This document shows, one piece after another, positions 5,430 through 10,828 of a DNA stretch of 10,828 nt; position 1 is the stretch's first letter; each line of letters opens with the position of its first letter. A model generated the notes under the pieces. That model was not told where the DNA came from. It did no database searches and was given only the letters and a program-made list of their open reading frames with translations. The DNA comes from Acidilobaceae archaeon UBA158. GTDB taxonomy: Archaea > Thermoproteota > Thermoprotei_A > Sulfolobales > Acidilobaceae. A program made the position numbers and the translations under genes. The DNA lies in assembly GCA_002506595.1 (NCBI GenBank), contig DAXV01000053.1, forward strand, positions 19,745-30,572, in the 5' to 3' direction.

Positions 5430-8291
5430 GTGCGGGCACTGGGATCTAAAAAACAAACTGATATTAATGATTTTATAAATGATCTAAAGAAAAAAATTGA
5501 TACTCAAGAAAAAAAGAGAGAAGAAAATATATCTAAAAAGAATGAGGTTAAAAAAAGATTTAGAGATTTAACAGATTATATGTTTAATGATAATTCTAGT
5601 AGAGAAAAAAACGAGTCAAAAGCTGTAATAGAAGAAAAGAAAAGTGAAGAAACTGTTTTACTTCAAGAGATTAAAACTGAAGAAAAGAAAAGTGAAGAGA
5701 TAAGAGAAAAAGAAACATCAAATTTAGAAAACAATAAAATCACTAATAAAGAAGAAAAAATTTATAGTATTATAAATGAAAATAAAGTTATAAATAGTTG
5801 GTGGCTAAATGAAGAAGATAAATATTATAACAGCGTTTCAGGATATTTATTAGAAGTAAGATATGATGGTGAAATAGGCAAAGCAGTTGCATTAGTTTAT
5901 GATCCCAATGAGAAAAAAATTAAAAAATGGATAGATAAAACTGGACATAAACCATATCTTTTAACTGATATGAGACCTGATGAAAGTAGTAGGCAAATAT
6001 TGGATTTGAGTAAATTTAAATCCTTTAGCAATTATGCATATATAACCAAAAGAAACCCATTAACAAATACTGATGTAAAACTTACAAAAATAATTATGGA
6101 CGACCCTTTATCTGTTAAAAATGTAAGGTCAGCATTAAAGGAAAAAGGCTATAATGCATGGGAAGCTGATATAAAATATTTTTTAAATTACATTTATGAT
6201 AACCAATTAATACCAGGGATGCCTTATGAAGTAAATAATAAATGGGTTAGAAGAAATGTTGAAATAGACAAAAGCATGTCTGAATTGGTAGAAAAGAACT
6301 TTCAAGACAGCACAAAAGAATTAGCATACTTATGGTTACCTGTTTTAGAAGAAAAGGCACCTGATATAGAAAGAGTTGCAATTGATATAGAAGTATATAC
6401 TCCTCAAGGTAAATTTCCTAATGCTGATGAAGCATATTATCCAGTAATATCTATTTCTTTAGCAGACAATAAAAATAATAGGCAAGTTTTGATTTTAAAC
6501 AGAAATGGTTCTAAGATAAGAGGTAAGTTACCTAATGCTGAAATCGAAATTTTCGATACAGAAAAAGCTCTAATATTAGAAGCTTTAAGAAGACTTAGCA
6601 AGTATTCTGTTATTATAACATTTAACGGTGATAACTTCGATATACCTTATATTTACAATAGGCTAATAGAATTAGGCGTTGACCCTAGAGAGATTCCGAT
6701 AGTTTTTCATCAAGATTATATAACTTTCCAGAATTCACTTCACCTAGATTTACATAAATTATTTGACATAAAGGCACTGCAAACATATGCGTTTGGCAAT
6801 AAATACAGAGAAAAAAGCTTAGATGCTATTGCTGAATCTCTATTGGGATCATCTAAATTAAAGCTAAGCGATACAATAAATGATATAAATATCGATGAAT
6901 TAGCGAGCTATAATTTGCAAGACGCAATATTAACAGTATCTTTGACTACATTTTCAGATAATTTAGTTTGGAATTTACTTATGTTAATAATGAGAATAAG
7001 TAAAATGGGACTAGAGGAAGTTTCTAGGACACAAGTTTCCGCTTGGATAAAAAGCACATTATATTGGGAACATAGGAGAAGAAATTTATTGATACCAAAT
7101 AAAGAAGATATATTAAAAGGTAACGATAAAACGAGAAGTACAGCTATTATAAAAGATAAAAAATATAGAGGAGCAATTGTATTATCTCCACCCCAAGGTG
7201 TCTATTTCAATGTATTAGTATTAGACTTTGCTAGCCTATATCCGAGTATAATTAAAAACTGGAATTTAAGTTATGAAACGGTAAATATAAAGAACTGTAA
7301 TGGAGAATCGATTCAAGTTCCAGAAGTAGGACATGTTATTTGTAAAGAAAGAAAGGGTATATCAAGTGAATTGGTTGGGCTTTTAAGAGATTTCAGAGTA
7401 AAAATATATAAGAAGAAAAGTAAAGATAAAAAACTATCAAATCAAGAAAGAGTATGGTATGATACAGTTCAAGCTGCAATGAAAGTTTATATAAATGCAA
7501 GTTACGGAGTCTTTGGAACTGAAACCTTTAGCCTTTATAGTTTACCTGTTGCTGAAAGCGTTACAGCAATAGGTAGAAATATATTAAAGGATGCATTGAA
7601 TAAATCAAAAGAACTTAATTTGCATATATTATATGGAGATACAGATAGTTTATTCCTATGGGATCCTCAAAAAGAAAAATTAGAAGAGATCATAAAGTAT
7701 GTTAAAGACAAATACGATTTAGACTTAGAAATAGATAAACAATTTAAAATAGTTCTTTTCAGTGGATTAAAGAAAAATTATATTGGTATTGATGATTCCA
7801 ATTCTGTAACAATAAAAGGACTTATAGCAAAGAAAAGTAATACTCCAGAATTTATAAAGCTAGAATTTCAAAACGCAATAAACATATTACAAAAACTTAA
7901 TTCTCCTAATGAAGTAGAGGAAACGTTAAACCAACTTAAGGATCTAATACAGGAAATATATCAAAAATTAAAGAGGAAGGAATACACACTAGACCAATTA
8001 GCTATAACAGTTATGTTAAGCAAAGATCTAAAAGAATATGAAAGAAACACCCCTCAACATGTAAAGGCTGCATTATTAATGAAGAAGGAAGGATTCAATA
8101 TAACTAAAGGTGATGTCATATCATTTATTAAAACCAAAGATAAAATAAGCGTTAAGCCCGTTAGATTGGCTAAACTCTCAGAGGTTGACACATCAAAATA
8201 TGTTGAATATATAAGATCTGCATTAGAGCAATTCTTGCTAGCATTTGGGGTACAATGGGATGAGCTAATAGGTATTAAAAAATTATTTTAA
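5430..8291 (+). CDS. polB1: Family B DNA polymerase, crenarchaeal PolB1 (Dpo1) type, main replicative polymerase
   Basis: The protein has 953 residues and should be the processive replicative polymerase with 3'-5' proofreading. Exonuclease residues: D319-I-E321, N399GDNFD404, and Y494-x3-D498. Polymerase motifs: DFASLYPS from D599, KVYINASYGVFG (motif B) and YGDTDSLF with D737/D739; KKNYIG follows. All are intact and there is no intein. From about residue 119 the chain tracks Sulfolobus Dpo1 (about 882 residues) closely. The difference is the N terminus: QTDINDFI near residues 9-16 resembles a PCNA-binding PIP box, where Dpo1 has KQLTLFDI. Then follows a roughly 100-residue Lys/Glu-rich, probably disordered or coiled linker, about 80 residues longer than in Dpo1. 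The C terminus stops at KKLF without the distal PIP-like tail of Dpo1. The start is uncertain: GTG 5430 could be leaderless, or its GTG could belong to a ribosome site AGGGTG six bases before an in-frame CTG at 5439. Confidence 0.95.
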   Translation: MRALGSKKQTDINDFINDLKKKIDTQEKKREENISKKNEVKKRFRDLTDYMFNDNSSREKNESKAVIEEKKSEETVLLQEIKTEEKKSEEIREKETSNLENNKITNKEEKIYSIINENKVINSWWLNEEDKYYNSVSGYLLEVRYDGEIGKAVALVYDPNEKKIKKWIDKTGHKPYLLTDMRPDESSRQILDLSKFKSFSNYAYITKRNPLTNTDVKLTKIIMDDPLSVKNVRSALKEKGYNAWEADIKYFLNYIYDNQLIPGMPYEVNNKWVRRNVEIDKSMSELVEKNFQDSTKELAYLWLPVLEEKAPDIERVAIDIEVYTPQGKFPNADEAYYPVISISLADNKNNRQVLILNRNGSKIRGKLPNAEIEIFDTEKALILEALRRLSKYSVIITFNGDNFDIPYIYNRLIELGVDPREIPIVFHQDYITFQNSLHLDLHKLFDIKALQTYAFGNKYREKSLDAIAESLLGSSKLKLSDTINDINIDELASYNLQDAILTVSLTTFSDNLVWNLLMLIMRISKMGLEEVSRTQVSAWIKSTLYWEHRRRNLLIPNKEDILKGNDKTRSTAIIKDKKYRGAIVLSPPQGVYFNVLVLDFASLYPSIIKNWNLSYETVNIKNCNGESIQVPEVGHVICKERKGISSELVGLLRDFRVKIYKKKSKDKKLSNQERVWYDTVQAAMKVYINASYGVFGTETFSLYSLPVAESVTAIGRNILKDALNKSKELNLHILYGDTDSLFLWDPQKEKLEEIIKYVKDKYDLDLEIDKQFKIVLFSGLKKNYIGIDDSNSVTIKGLIAKKSNTPEFIKLEFQNAINILQKLNSPNEVEETLNQLKDLIQEIYQKLKRKEYTLDQLAITVMLSKDLKEYERNTPQHVKAALLMKKEGFNITKGDVISFIKTKDKISVKPVRLAKLSEVDTSKYVEYIRSALEQFLLAFGVQWDELIGIKKLF
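5631..5698 (+). repeat. Exact 20-bp direct repeat in the polymerase linker
   Basis: Bases 5631-5650 recur exactly at 5679-5698, 48 bases (16 codons) apart, both in frame and both encoding EEKKSEE within the charged N-terminal linker. This suggests that the linker grew by local tandem duplication. Confidence 0.75.
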
Positions 8292-8308
8292 AATATTACA
8301 TAATATCG

Positions 8309-8316
8309 TTTAAATA
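8309..8316 (+). promoter_or_regulatory. TATA box of the 166-residue protein gene
   Basis: TTTAAATA, a canonical archaeal TATA sequence, lies 17 bases after the polymerase stop and about 25 bases before the AAGGTGA ribosome site. The downstream gene therefore has its own promoter even though it may also be read from the polymerase transcript. Confidence 0.6.
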
Positions 8317-8338
8317 CCCTTTTCTAATTACAAGAATA

Positions 8339-8344
8339 AGGTGA
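8339..8344 (+). promoter_or_regulatory. Ribosome-binding site that fixes the start at 8350
   Basis: AGGTGA is followed by a six-base gap (8344-8349 after GGTG) and ATG. The GTG inside it is in frame with the gene and would be taken as the start if the site were not recognised. Confidence 0.6.
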
Positions 8345-8349
8345 AAACA

Positions 8350-8850
8350 ATGAGTTTGGAAAAGAGCAACTATAAATTAATATACAAAAAGTCAAATAAA
8401 GGAGATTTTATCTTGCTAAAAGGTAACATTCAACAAGAGAGAGAAAAAGTATTGATTAGAATAGGAGGAAAAAATATTGATAAAATTTTTAATGAAATGG
8501 AAAAGGTGTTAAAAGAAAGAAAATTAATAGAAGAAGAAAATTCATCTGTTAATTCCGTAAGGCTTAAGTTAAACCAAGATATAGGCCCAATAGTAGGAGG
8601 TTTTTTGATATTAATAAGGAGGAGCAGAGAACCTTTAGAATGGATTCCTTACTTTGATTCGTTAATACAAGGAAACAAATATTTGGGTTCAAAAGAAGTT
8701 CTTAATCATATTTGGTTTTCAAGTATTGACATAAGCGATTCAATAAACAAAAAACTAAACTTAAAATACCAACTAAACCCTAAGGTTTTAGATAGTATAG
8801 GAGCAGCTGCAAAAATAATAGCTAAAAAAATGTGGAAAATAATGGAATAA
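8350..8850 (+). CDS. Uncharacterised basic protein downstream of PolB1
   Basis: The protein has 166 residues and I do not recognise its family. It is soluble, with no signal peptide or membrane helix, and rich in Lys and Ile. A lysine-rich N-terminal third (KSNYKLIYKKSNKGDF) could form beta strands. A charged helix covers about 42-62 (IDKIFNEMEKVLKERKLIEEE). A short hydrophobic GPIVGGFLILIRRSREPLEWIPYF block lies in the middle (about 79-102). A C-terminal helix ends in AAAKIIAKKMWKIME. No catalytic or metal-binding motif is visible. It starts 58 bases after PolB1 but has its own TATA box. It is not obviously one of the PolB1-binding subunits PBP1 or PBP2 known from Sulfolobus, which I would expect to be more acidic. 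A box C/D sRNA begins six bases after its stop. A link to replication or to RNA modification is possible by position only. Confidence 0.75.
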   Translation: MSLEKSNYKLIYKKSNKGDFILLKGNIQQEREKVLIRIGGKNIDKIFNEMEKVLKERKLIEEENSSVNSVRLKLNQDIGPIVGGFLILIRRSREPLEWIPYFDSLIQGNKYLGSKEVLNHIWFSSIDISDSINKKLNLKYQLNPKVLDSIGAAAKIIAKKMWKIME

Positions 8851-8856
8851 AAAATT

Positions 8857-8916
8857 ATGTGGATGATGACCGATTTCGGCCGGATTTAGTGAAGAGCCGT
8901 GTGAGGGCTGACACAT
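8857..8916 (+). ncRNA. Box C/D sRNA (2'-O-methylation guide)
   Basis: This 60-base RNA has every element of an archaeal C/D guide. Box C is ATGATGA at 8863-8869 and box D is CTGA at 8908-8911. The terminal stem ATGTG (8857-8861) pairs perfectly with CACAT (8912-8916), leaving G8862 as the single unpaired base that the kink-turn needs. Internal box D' is CGGA (8881-8884) and C' is GTGAAGA (8889-8895), four bases apart. The guides are 11 bases (8870-8880) and 12 bases (8896-8907), the usual archaeal spacing. It would bind L7Ae, Nop5 and fibrillarin. By the N+5 rule guide 1 would direct methylation of the A in GCCG-A-AAUCGG, and guide 2 the C in CCCU-C-ACACGGC; I cannot name the rRNA or tRNA positions. 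No TATA box is seen in front, so it is probably processed from the 3' end of the upstream gene's transcript. Confidence 0.92.
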
Positions 8917-10403
8917 CATTTTTTAATTGCTAATTTTATTAGAGTTCCTATTAATACTATTGCCAGGTTGATTCCTAGACCAATAATTCCTATGTATATC
9001 GGATGGCCCATTATCGAATAGCTTGAGGATGATAGTGCCTTAAAGTGATTTGCTAACAAAACTAAGTATATCGATGCAAATAAAGAAACAAACCAACCAA
9101 CTATTAGAGAATATTTATCAAATTTAGATGTAAGTAAACCTAAGAAAACTGCAGGAAGGGTTGTCAGAATTATTATACCTCCTAGTAATTGCAACTGTAT
9201 TGCATACGTTAAAGGTGTTAAGAATACAAATGCCAAGGCTAAAAATTTGAATGCAACGGATGACCATTTAGCTATTTCTGTTTCTCCTTTAGGACTCAAA
9301 TCTTTTTTAATCGGCTTTATTATATTTCTTGTTAAAAGGTTAGCTTGTGCTATTGCCATAATAGCAGCTGGAACTAAACCTCCCACAAATATACCCAATA
9401 AAACAATTGCTGCAAACCAATCTGGAAAAGCCGTTACGGCAAGGGCGGGTACCGAGGCTAAACCTGATAAAAGTTTTGTTATATTTAATGCCGCTGGAAC
9501 TTCATAGACTAAAAAGCCCATCAAAGCAAGAAGCGCTAAACCGACCCCATATAATGGTAATAATGCTGTACTTAACCTTAATTTAGATGATGACTCAGCA
9601 CTTAATGATCCATTTATCGCATGAGGATAAAGATATAATGCTAAGGCACTTCCAAAAAATAAGCTAACAAATGCTGATACAAATGTTGGCTTTAATGATT
9701 CTAGACCTGAGGCAAATACATGAGCCTTTGCTGCATCAGCAAAAGCTGTTCCAAATCCTCCATACTTTAAAGGAACAAAAACTATCAGAGCAATTATAGA
9801 GATCCATATTAAAACATCTTTAAATACAGCGCCTAAAGTCGCCCCTCTTAAACCACTTGTATAAACAAATGCTGCCAATATTATAAATGATATTATTAAT
9901 GCCCATTCAGATGCTAATTTCGCACTTGAAACACCTAATAGCATAACACTAAGAACTGCCCTCATACCATCTATTTGTAATGCTATATAAGGTAATTCTG
10001 CAACTATTCCAGTTAAAGCAATAAGAACTCCCAATGTTACGCTATTAAATGTATCTTGAGCAAAATCAGCAGCAGTTATATATCCTTTTTGTCTTGATTT
10101 TTCCCATAAAATTGGCATAAATATCATTGCTATTGCAAAAGTTAATGAAACATATGGAACTGCAAAGAAAGCAATAGCTCCAGATGCGTATGCTAGAGAT
10201 GGAACAGCAACAAATGTGTATGCAGTATACAAATCGGCTCCTATCAAAAACCATGCTAAAAATGTTCCCAATCTTCTACCTGCTAATGCCCATTCATGAA
10301 GTTGGCCTAAATCTCCTTTTCTCCATCTGGCCCCAAAAAATCCTAGAAAGACAAATATCGCAAACAATAACCAAAAAACTATCCAGCCAATAATGCCTAG
10401 CAT
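8916..10403 (-). CDS. Sodium:solute symporter, MctP-like (monocarboxylate-type) permease
   Basis: This is a polytopic membrane protein of 495 residues and the family's usual length, with about 13 hydrophobic helices. It belongs to the solute:sodium symporter family (TC 2.A.21). The diagnostic early block is FLIGADLYTAYTFVAVPSLAY (about 52-72), which in related permeases contributes to the Na+ and substrate path. YITAADFAQDTFNSVTLGVLIALTGIVAELPYIALQIDGM follows. This text is close to MctP-type uptake permeases for lactate, pyruvate and similar small acids, so an organic acid is the likely substrate, though this is not proven. The ATG at 10403 is chosen over the GTG at 10412. The latter lies in the ribosome site AAGGTGA and overlaps the previous gene's stop, with the ATG six bases after GGTG. 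The upstream partner DUF3311 is five bases away. The stop overlaps the last base of the sRNA stem on the other strand. Confidence 0.88.
   Translation of the reverse strand: MLGIIGWIVFWLLFAIFVFLGFFGARWRKGDLGQLHEWALAGRRLGTFLAWFLIGADLYTAYTFVAVPSLAYASGAIAFFAVPYVSLTFAIAMIFMPILWEKSRQKGYITAADFAQDTFNSVTLGVLIALTGIVAELPYIALQIDGMRAVLSVMLLGVSSAKLASEWALIISFIILAAFVYTSGLRGATLGAVFKDVLIWISIIALIVFVPLKYGGFGTAFADAAKAHVFASGLESLKPTFVSAFVSLFFGSALALYLYPHAINGSLSAESSSKLRLSTALLPLYGVGLALLALMGFLVYEVPAALNITKLLSGLASVPALAVTAFPDWFAAIVLLGIFVGGLVPAAIMAIAQANLLTRNIIKPIKKDLSPKGETEIAKWSSVAFKFLALAFVFLTPLTYAIQLQLLGGIIILTTLPAVFLGLLTSKFDKYSLIVGWFVSLFASIYLVLLANHFKALSSSSYSIMGHPIYIGIIGLGINLAIVLIGTLIKLAIKK
8919..8924 (+). terminator. T-run ending the sRNA transcript
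   Basis: Six T follow the terminal stem of the C/D sRNA by two bases, inside the 3' end of the convergent symporter gene. This fits intrinsic termination in archaea. Confidence 0.45.
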
Positions 10404-10408
10404 AAATT

Positions 10409-10624
10409 TCACCTTTTATTCCATATATATGCGGCTATTCCAAATAACACCGAAGATATTACTAACCAAAGCGTCTGGTACCAATAAAAGAAACTGAGGC
10501 CTCCTAATCTAGGTTCTACTTTGTTATATGTGGGATACAAAAAATATACTATAAAAGGAATTAATATCAAAATAGTAATAGCAACTTTTTCCCCATTATT
10601 TAGTTTTTTTCCCTCCATTTTCAT
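10409..10624 (-). CDS. DUF3311 small membrane protein, symporter partner
   Basis: This 71-residue protein has two predicted membrane helices, about 14-31 (VAITILILIPFIVYFLYP) and 49-67 (YQTLWLVISSVLFGIAAYIW). Between them lies the family hallmark Pro-x-Leu-Gly-Gly-Leu-x-Phe-Phe-Tyr-Trp-Tyr-Gln (about 38-50). DUF3311 proteins are regularly encoded directly upstream of sodium:solute symporters and are thought to be accessory subunits or assembly factors; the molecular role is unknown. The ATG at 10624 is chosen because AGGTG (10635-10631) lies six bases upstream, and the GTG at 10633 is part of that site. TTTTTATA at 10671-10664 is the promoter. The gene ends five bases before the symporter start and forms an operon with it. 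Confidence 0.85.
   Translation of the reverse strand: MKMEGKKLNNGEKVAITILILIPFIVYFLYPTYNKVEPRLGGLSFFYWYQTLWLVISSVLFGIAAYIWNKR
10410..10414 (-). promoter_or_regulatory. Ribosome-binding site that fixes the symporter start
   Basis: AGGTG on the minus strand contains the stop codon of the DUF3311 gene (TGA, 10411-10409) in part and stands six bases before ATG 10403. Translation of the two genes is thus likely coupled. Confidence 0.6.
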
Positions 10625-10630
10625 AAAAAT

Positions 10631-10635
10631 CACCT
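10631..10635 (-). promoter_or_regulatory. Ribosome-binding site that fixes the DUF3311 start
   Basis: AGGTG is followed by six bases and ATG 10624. As with the symporter, the GTG within it is in frame and would mimic an earlier start. Confidence 0.6.
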
Positions 10636-10663
10636 GAATTGTTTTTAATTATATACAGTTAAG

Positions 10664-10671
10664 TATAAAAA
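10664..10671 (-). promoter_or_regulatory. TATA box of the DUF3311-symporter operon
   Basis: TTTTTATA on the minus strand lies about 29 bases before the ribosome site. This predicts a transcription start near 10641 and the same short leader as for the ferredoxin and Fe-S oxidoreductase genes. It lies within the tail of the tnpB-like open frame. Confidence 0.6.
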
Positions 10672-10703
10672 TTTTTCTAATTTTAAATTTATACTATTTT
10701 TTC

Positions 10704-10736
10704 TGACCCCCTTCCTAAAGGGCGAAGTTCCCTTTG
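10704..10736 (-). mobile_element. Hairpin-rich right end of an IS605-type element / omega-RNA scaffold candidate
   Basis: On the minus strand AAAGGG and CCCTTT (10735-10730 and 10722-10717) form a stem around a seven-base loop. CCCTT can alternatively pair with a following AAGGG (10722-10718 with 10713-10709). The sequence then ends in GGGGGTCAG. Competing G/C-rich stems in an otherwise A/T-rich region, directly over the tail of a TnpB-like frame, are what the right end and 3' end of the guide (omega) RNA of these elements look like. If so, the next bases toward lower coordinates would be the guide segment. Confidence 0.4.
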
Positions 10737-10828
10737 AGCAGTTCATAGGTTTGTGATTTACCACCTTAATTTTTACCATTTCATAGCTAGTGAAATTTAC
10801 AAATATGCTCCATTTATAAAGCAGTAGC

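Larger units (their letters stand above)
10645..10827 (-). pseudogene. Open frame resembling the C-terminal tail of a TnpB (IS200/IS605 orfB) transposon protein, partial
   Basis: On the minus strand a frame stays open from the window edge to a stop at 10647-10645, about 60 codons with no convincing start. Its middle part reads VKIKVVNHKPMNCSKGTSPF (about 10774-10715). This is like the variable tail after the zinc finger of archaeal TnpB proteins, which often carries Pro-Met-Asn and Gly-Thr-x-Pro before the element's right end. The zinc-finger Cys pairs and the RuvC-like residues would lie beyond the right edge. Whether the element is intact or decayed cannot be told from here. The last 20 or so codons read through the hairpin end and may not belong to the original protein. 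Family assignment is from memory of the motif style. Confidence 0.42.

Noticed and set aside
6900..7700. Possible intein in the polymerase, a common insertion site in archaeal PolB genes
   Set aside because: Motifs A, B and C are continuous and normally spaced, so there is no insertion.
9247..9507. Open frame on the plus strand within the symporter gene
   Set aside because: It is the antisense of hydrophobic helices of the symporter, with no start signal of its own.
9587..9593. A second perfect box C sequence (ATGATGA) on the plus strand
   Set aside because: It lies inside the symporter coding region on the opposite strand, with no CTGA at a suitable distance and no flanking stem, so it is not a C/D sRNA.

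Overview
The window is an AT-rich piece of an archaeal chromosome, almost certainly from a thermophilic crenarchaeon (Thermoprotei). The evidence is a PolB1-type replicative DNA polymerase very like Sulfolobus Dpo1, a PAC2-family proteasome chaperone homologue, a box C/D sRNA, TATA boxes of the TTTTTATA or TTTAAATA type, and short leaders with GGTG ribosome-binding sites. The low G+C and acyl/organic-acid gene content would fit an Acidilobales (Caldisphaera-like) organism, but this is a guess from memory, not a demonstrated assignment.

Layout. 1-1456: glutamine synthetase family gene (+) behind a TATA box and a perfect 9+9 bp dyad. 1470-1709: Pyrococcus-type single-cluster ferredoxin (-), convergent with it. 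1918-3173: a two-gene proteostasis operon (+) made of a PAC2 protein ending in an HbYX-like tail and an alpha-crystallin small heat-shock protein. The ribosome-binding site of the second gene is locked in a hairpin with the last codons of the first. 3190-5259: a large membrane-bound Fe-S/CCG-domain oxidoreductase of the FadF/EMO/HdrD type (-). 5430-8291: PolB1 DNA polymerase (+), divergent from it, with an unusually long charged N-terminal linker. 8350-8850: unrecognised 166-residue protein (+). 8857-8916: a textbook box C/D methylation-guide sRNA (+) six bases after that gene. 8916-10624: a DUF3311 small membrane protein plus a sodium:solute symporter of the MctP type (-). 10645-10828: an open frame and hairpin-rich end that look like the tail of an IS200/IS605-type tnpB element (-), running off the window.

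How the genes fit together. The window is mostly housekeeping: nitrogen assimilation, electron transfer, protein quality control, replication, rRNA/tRNA modification and organic-acid uptake. Ferredoxin and the FadF/EMO-like enzyme could both serve redox metabolism of imported acids, but they are not in one operon. Translation starts follow a consistent pattern: GGTG, then 6-7 bases, then ATG or TTG. When the spacer is 6 bases, the GTG of the ribosome-binding site is in frame with the true start, so naive start calling adds three residues to several genes here.

The most interesting points are the C/D sRNA (not a protein gene and easily missed), the hairpin over the heat-shock gene's ribosome-binding site, the proteasome-docking tail on the PAC2 protein, the tethered PIP-like motif on PolB1, and the tnpB-like remnant at the right edge.
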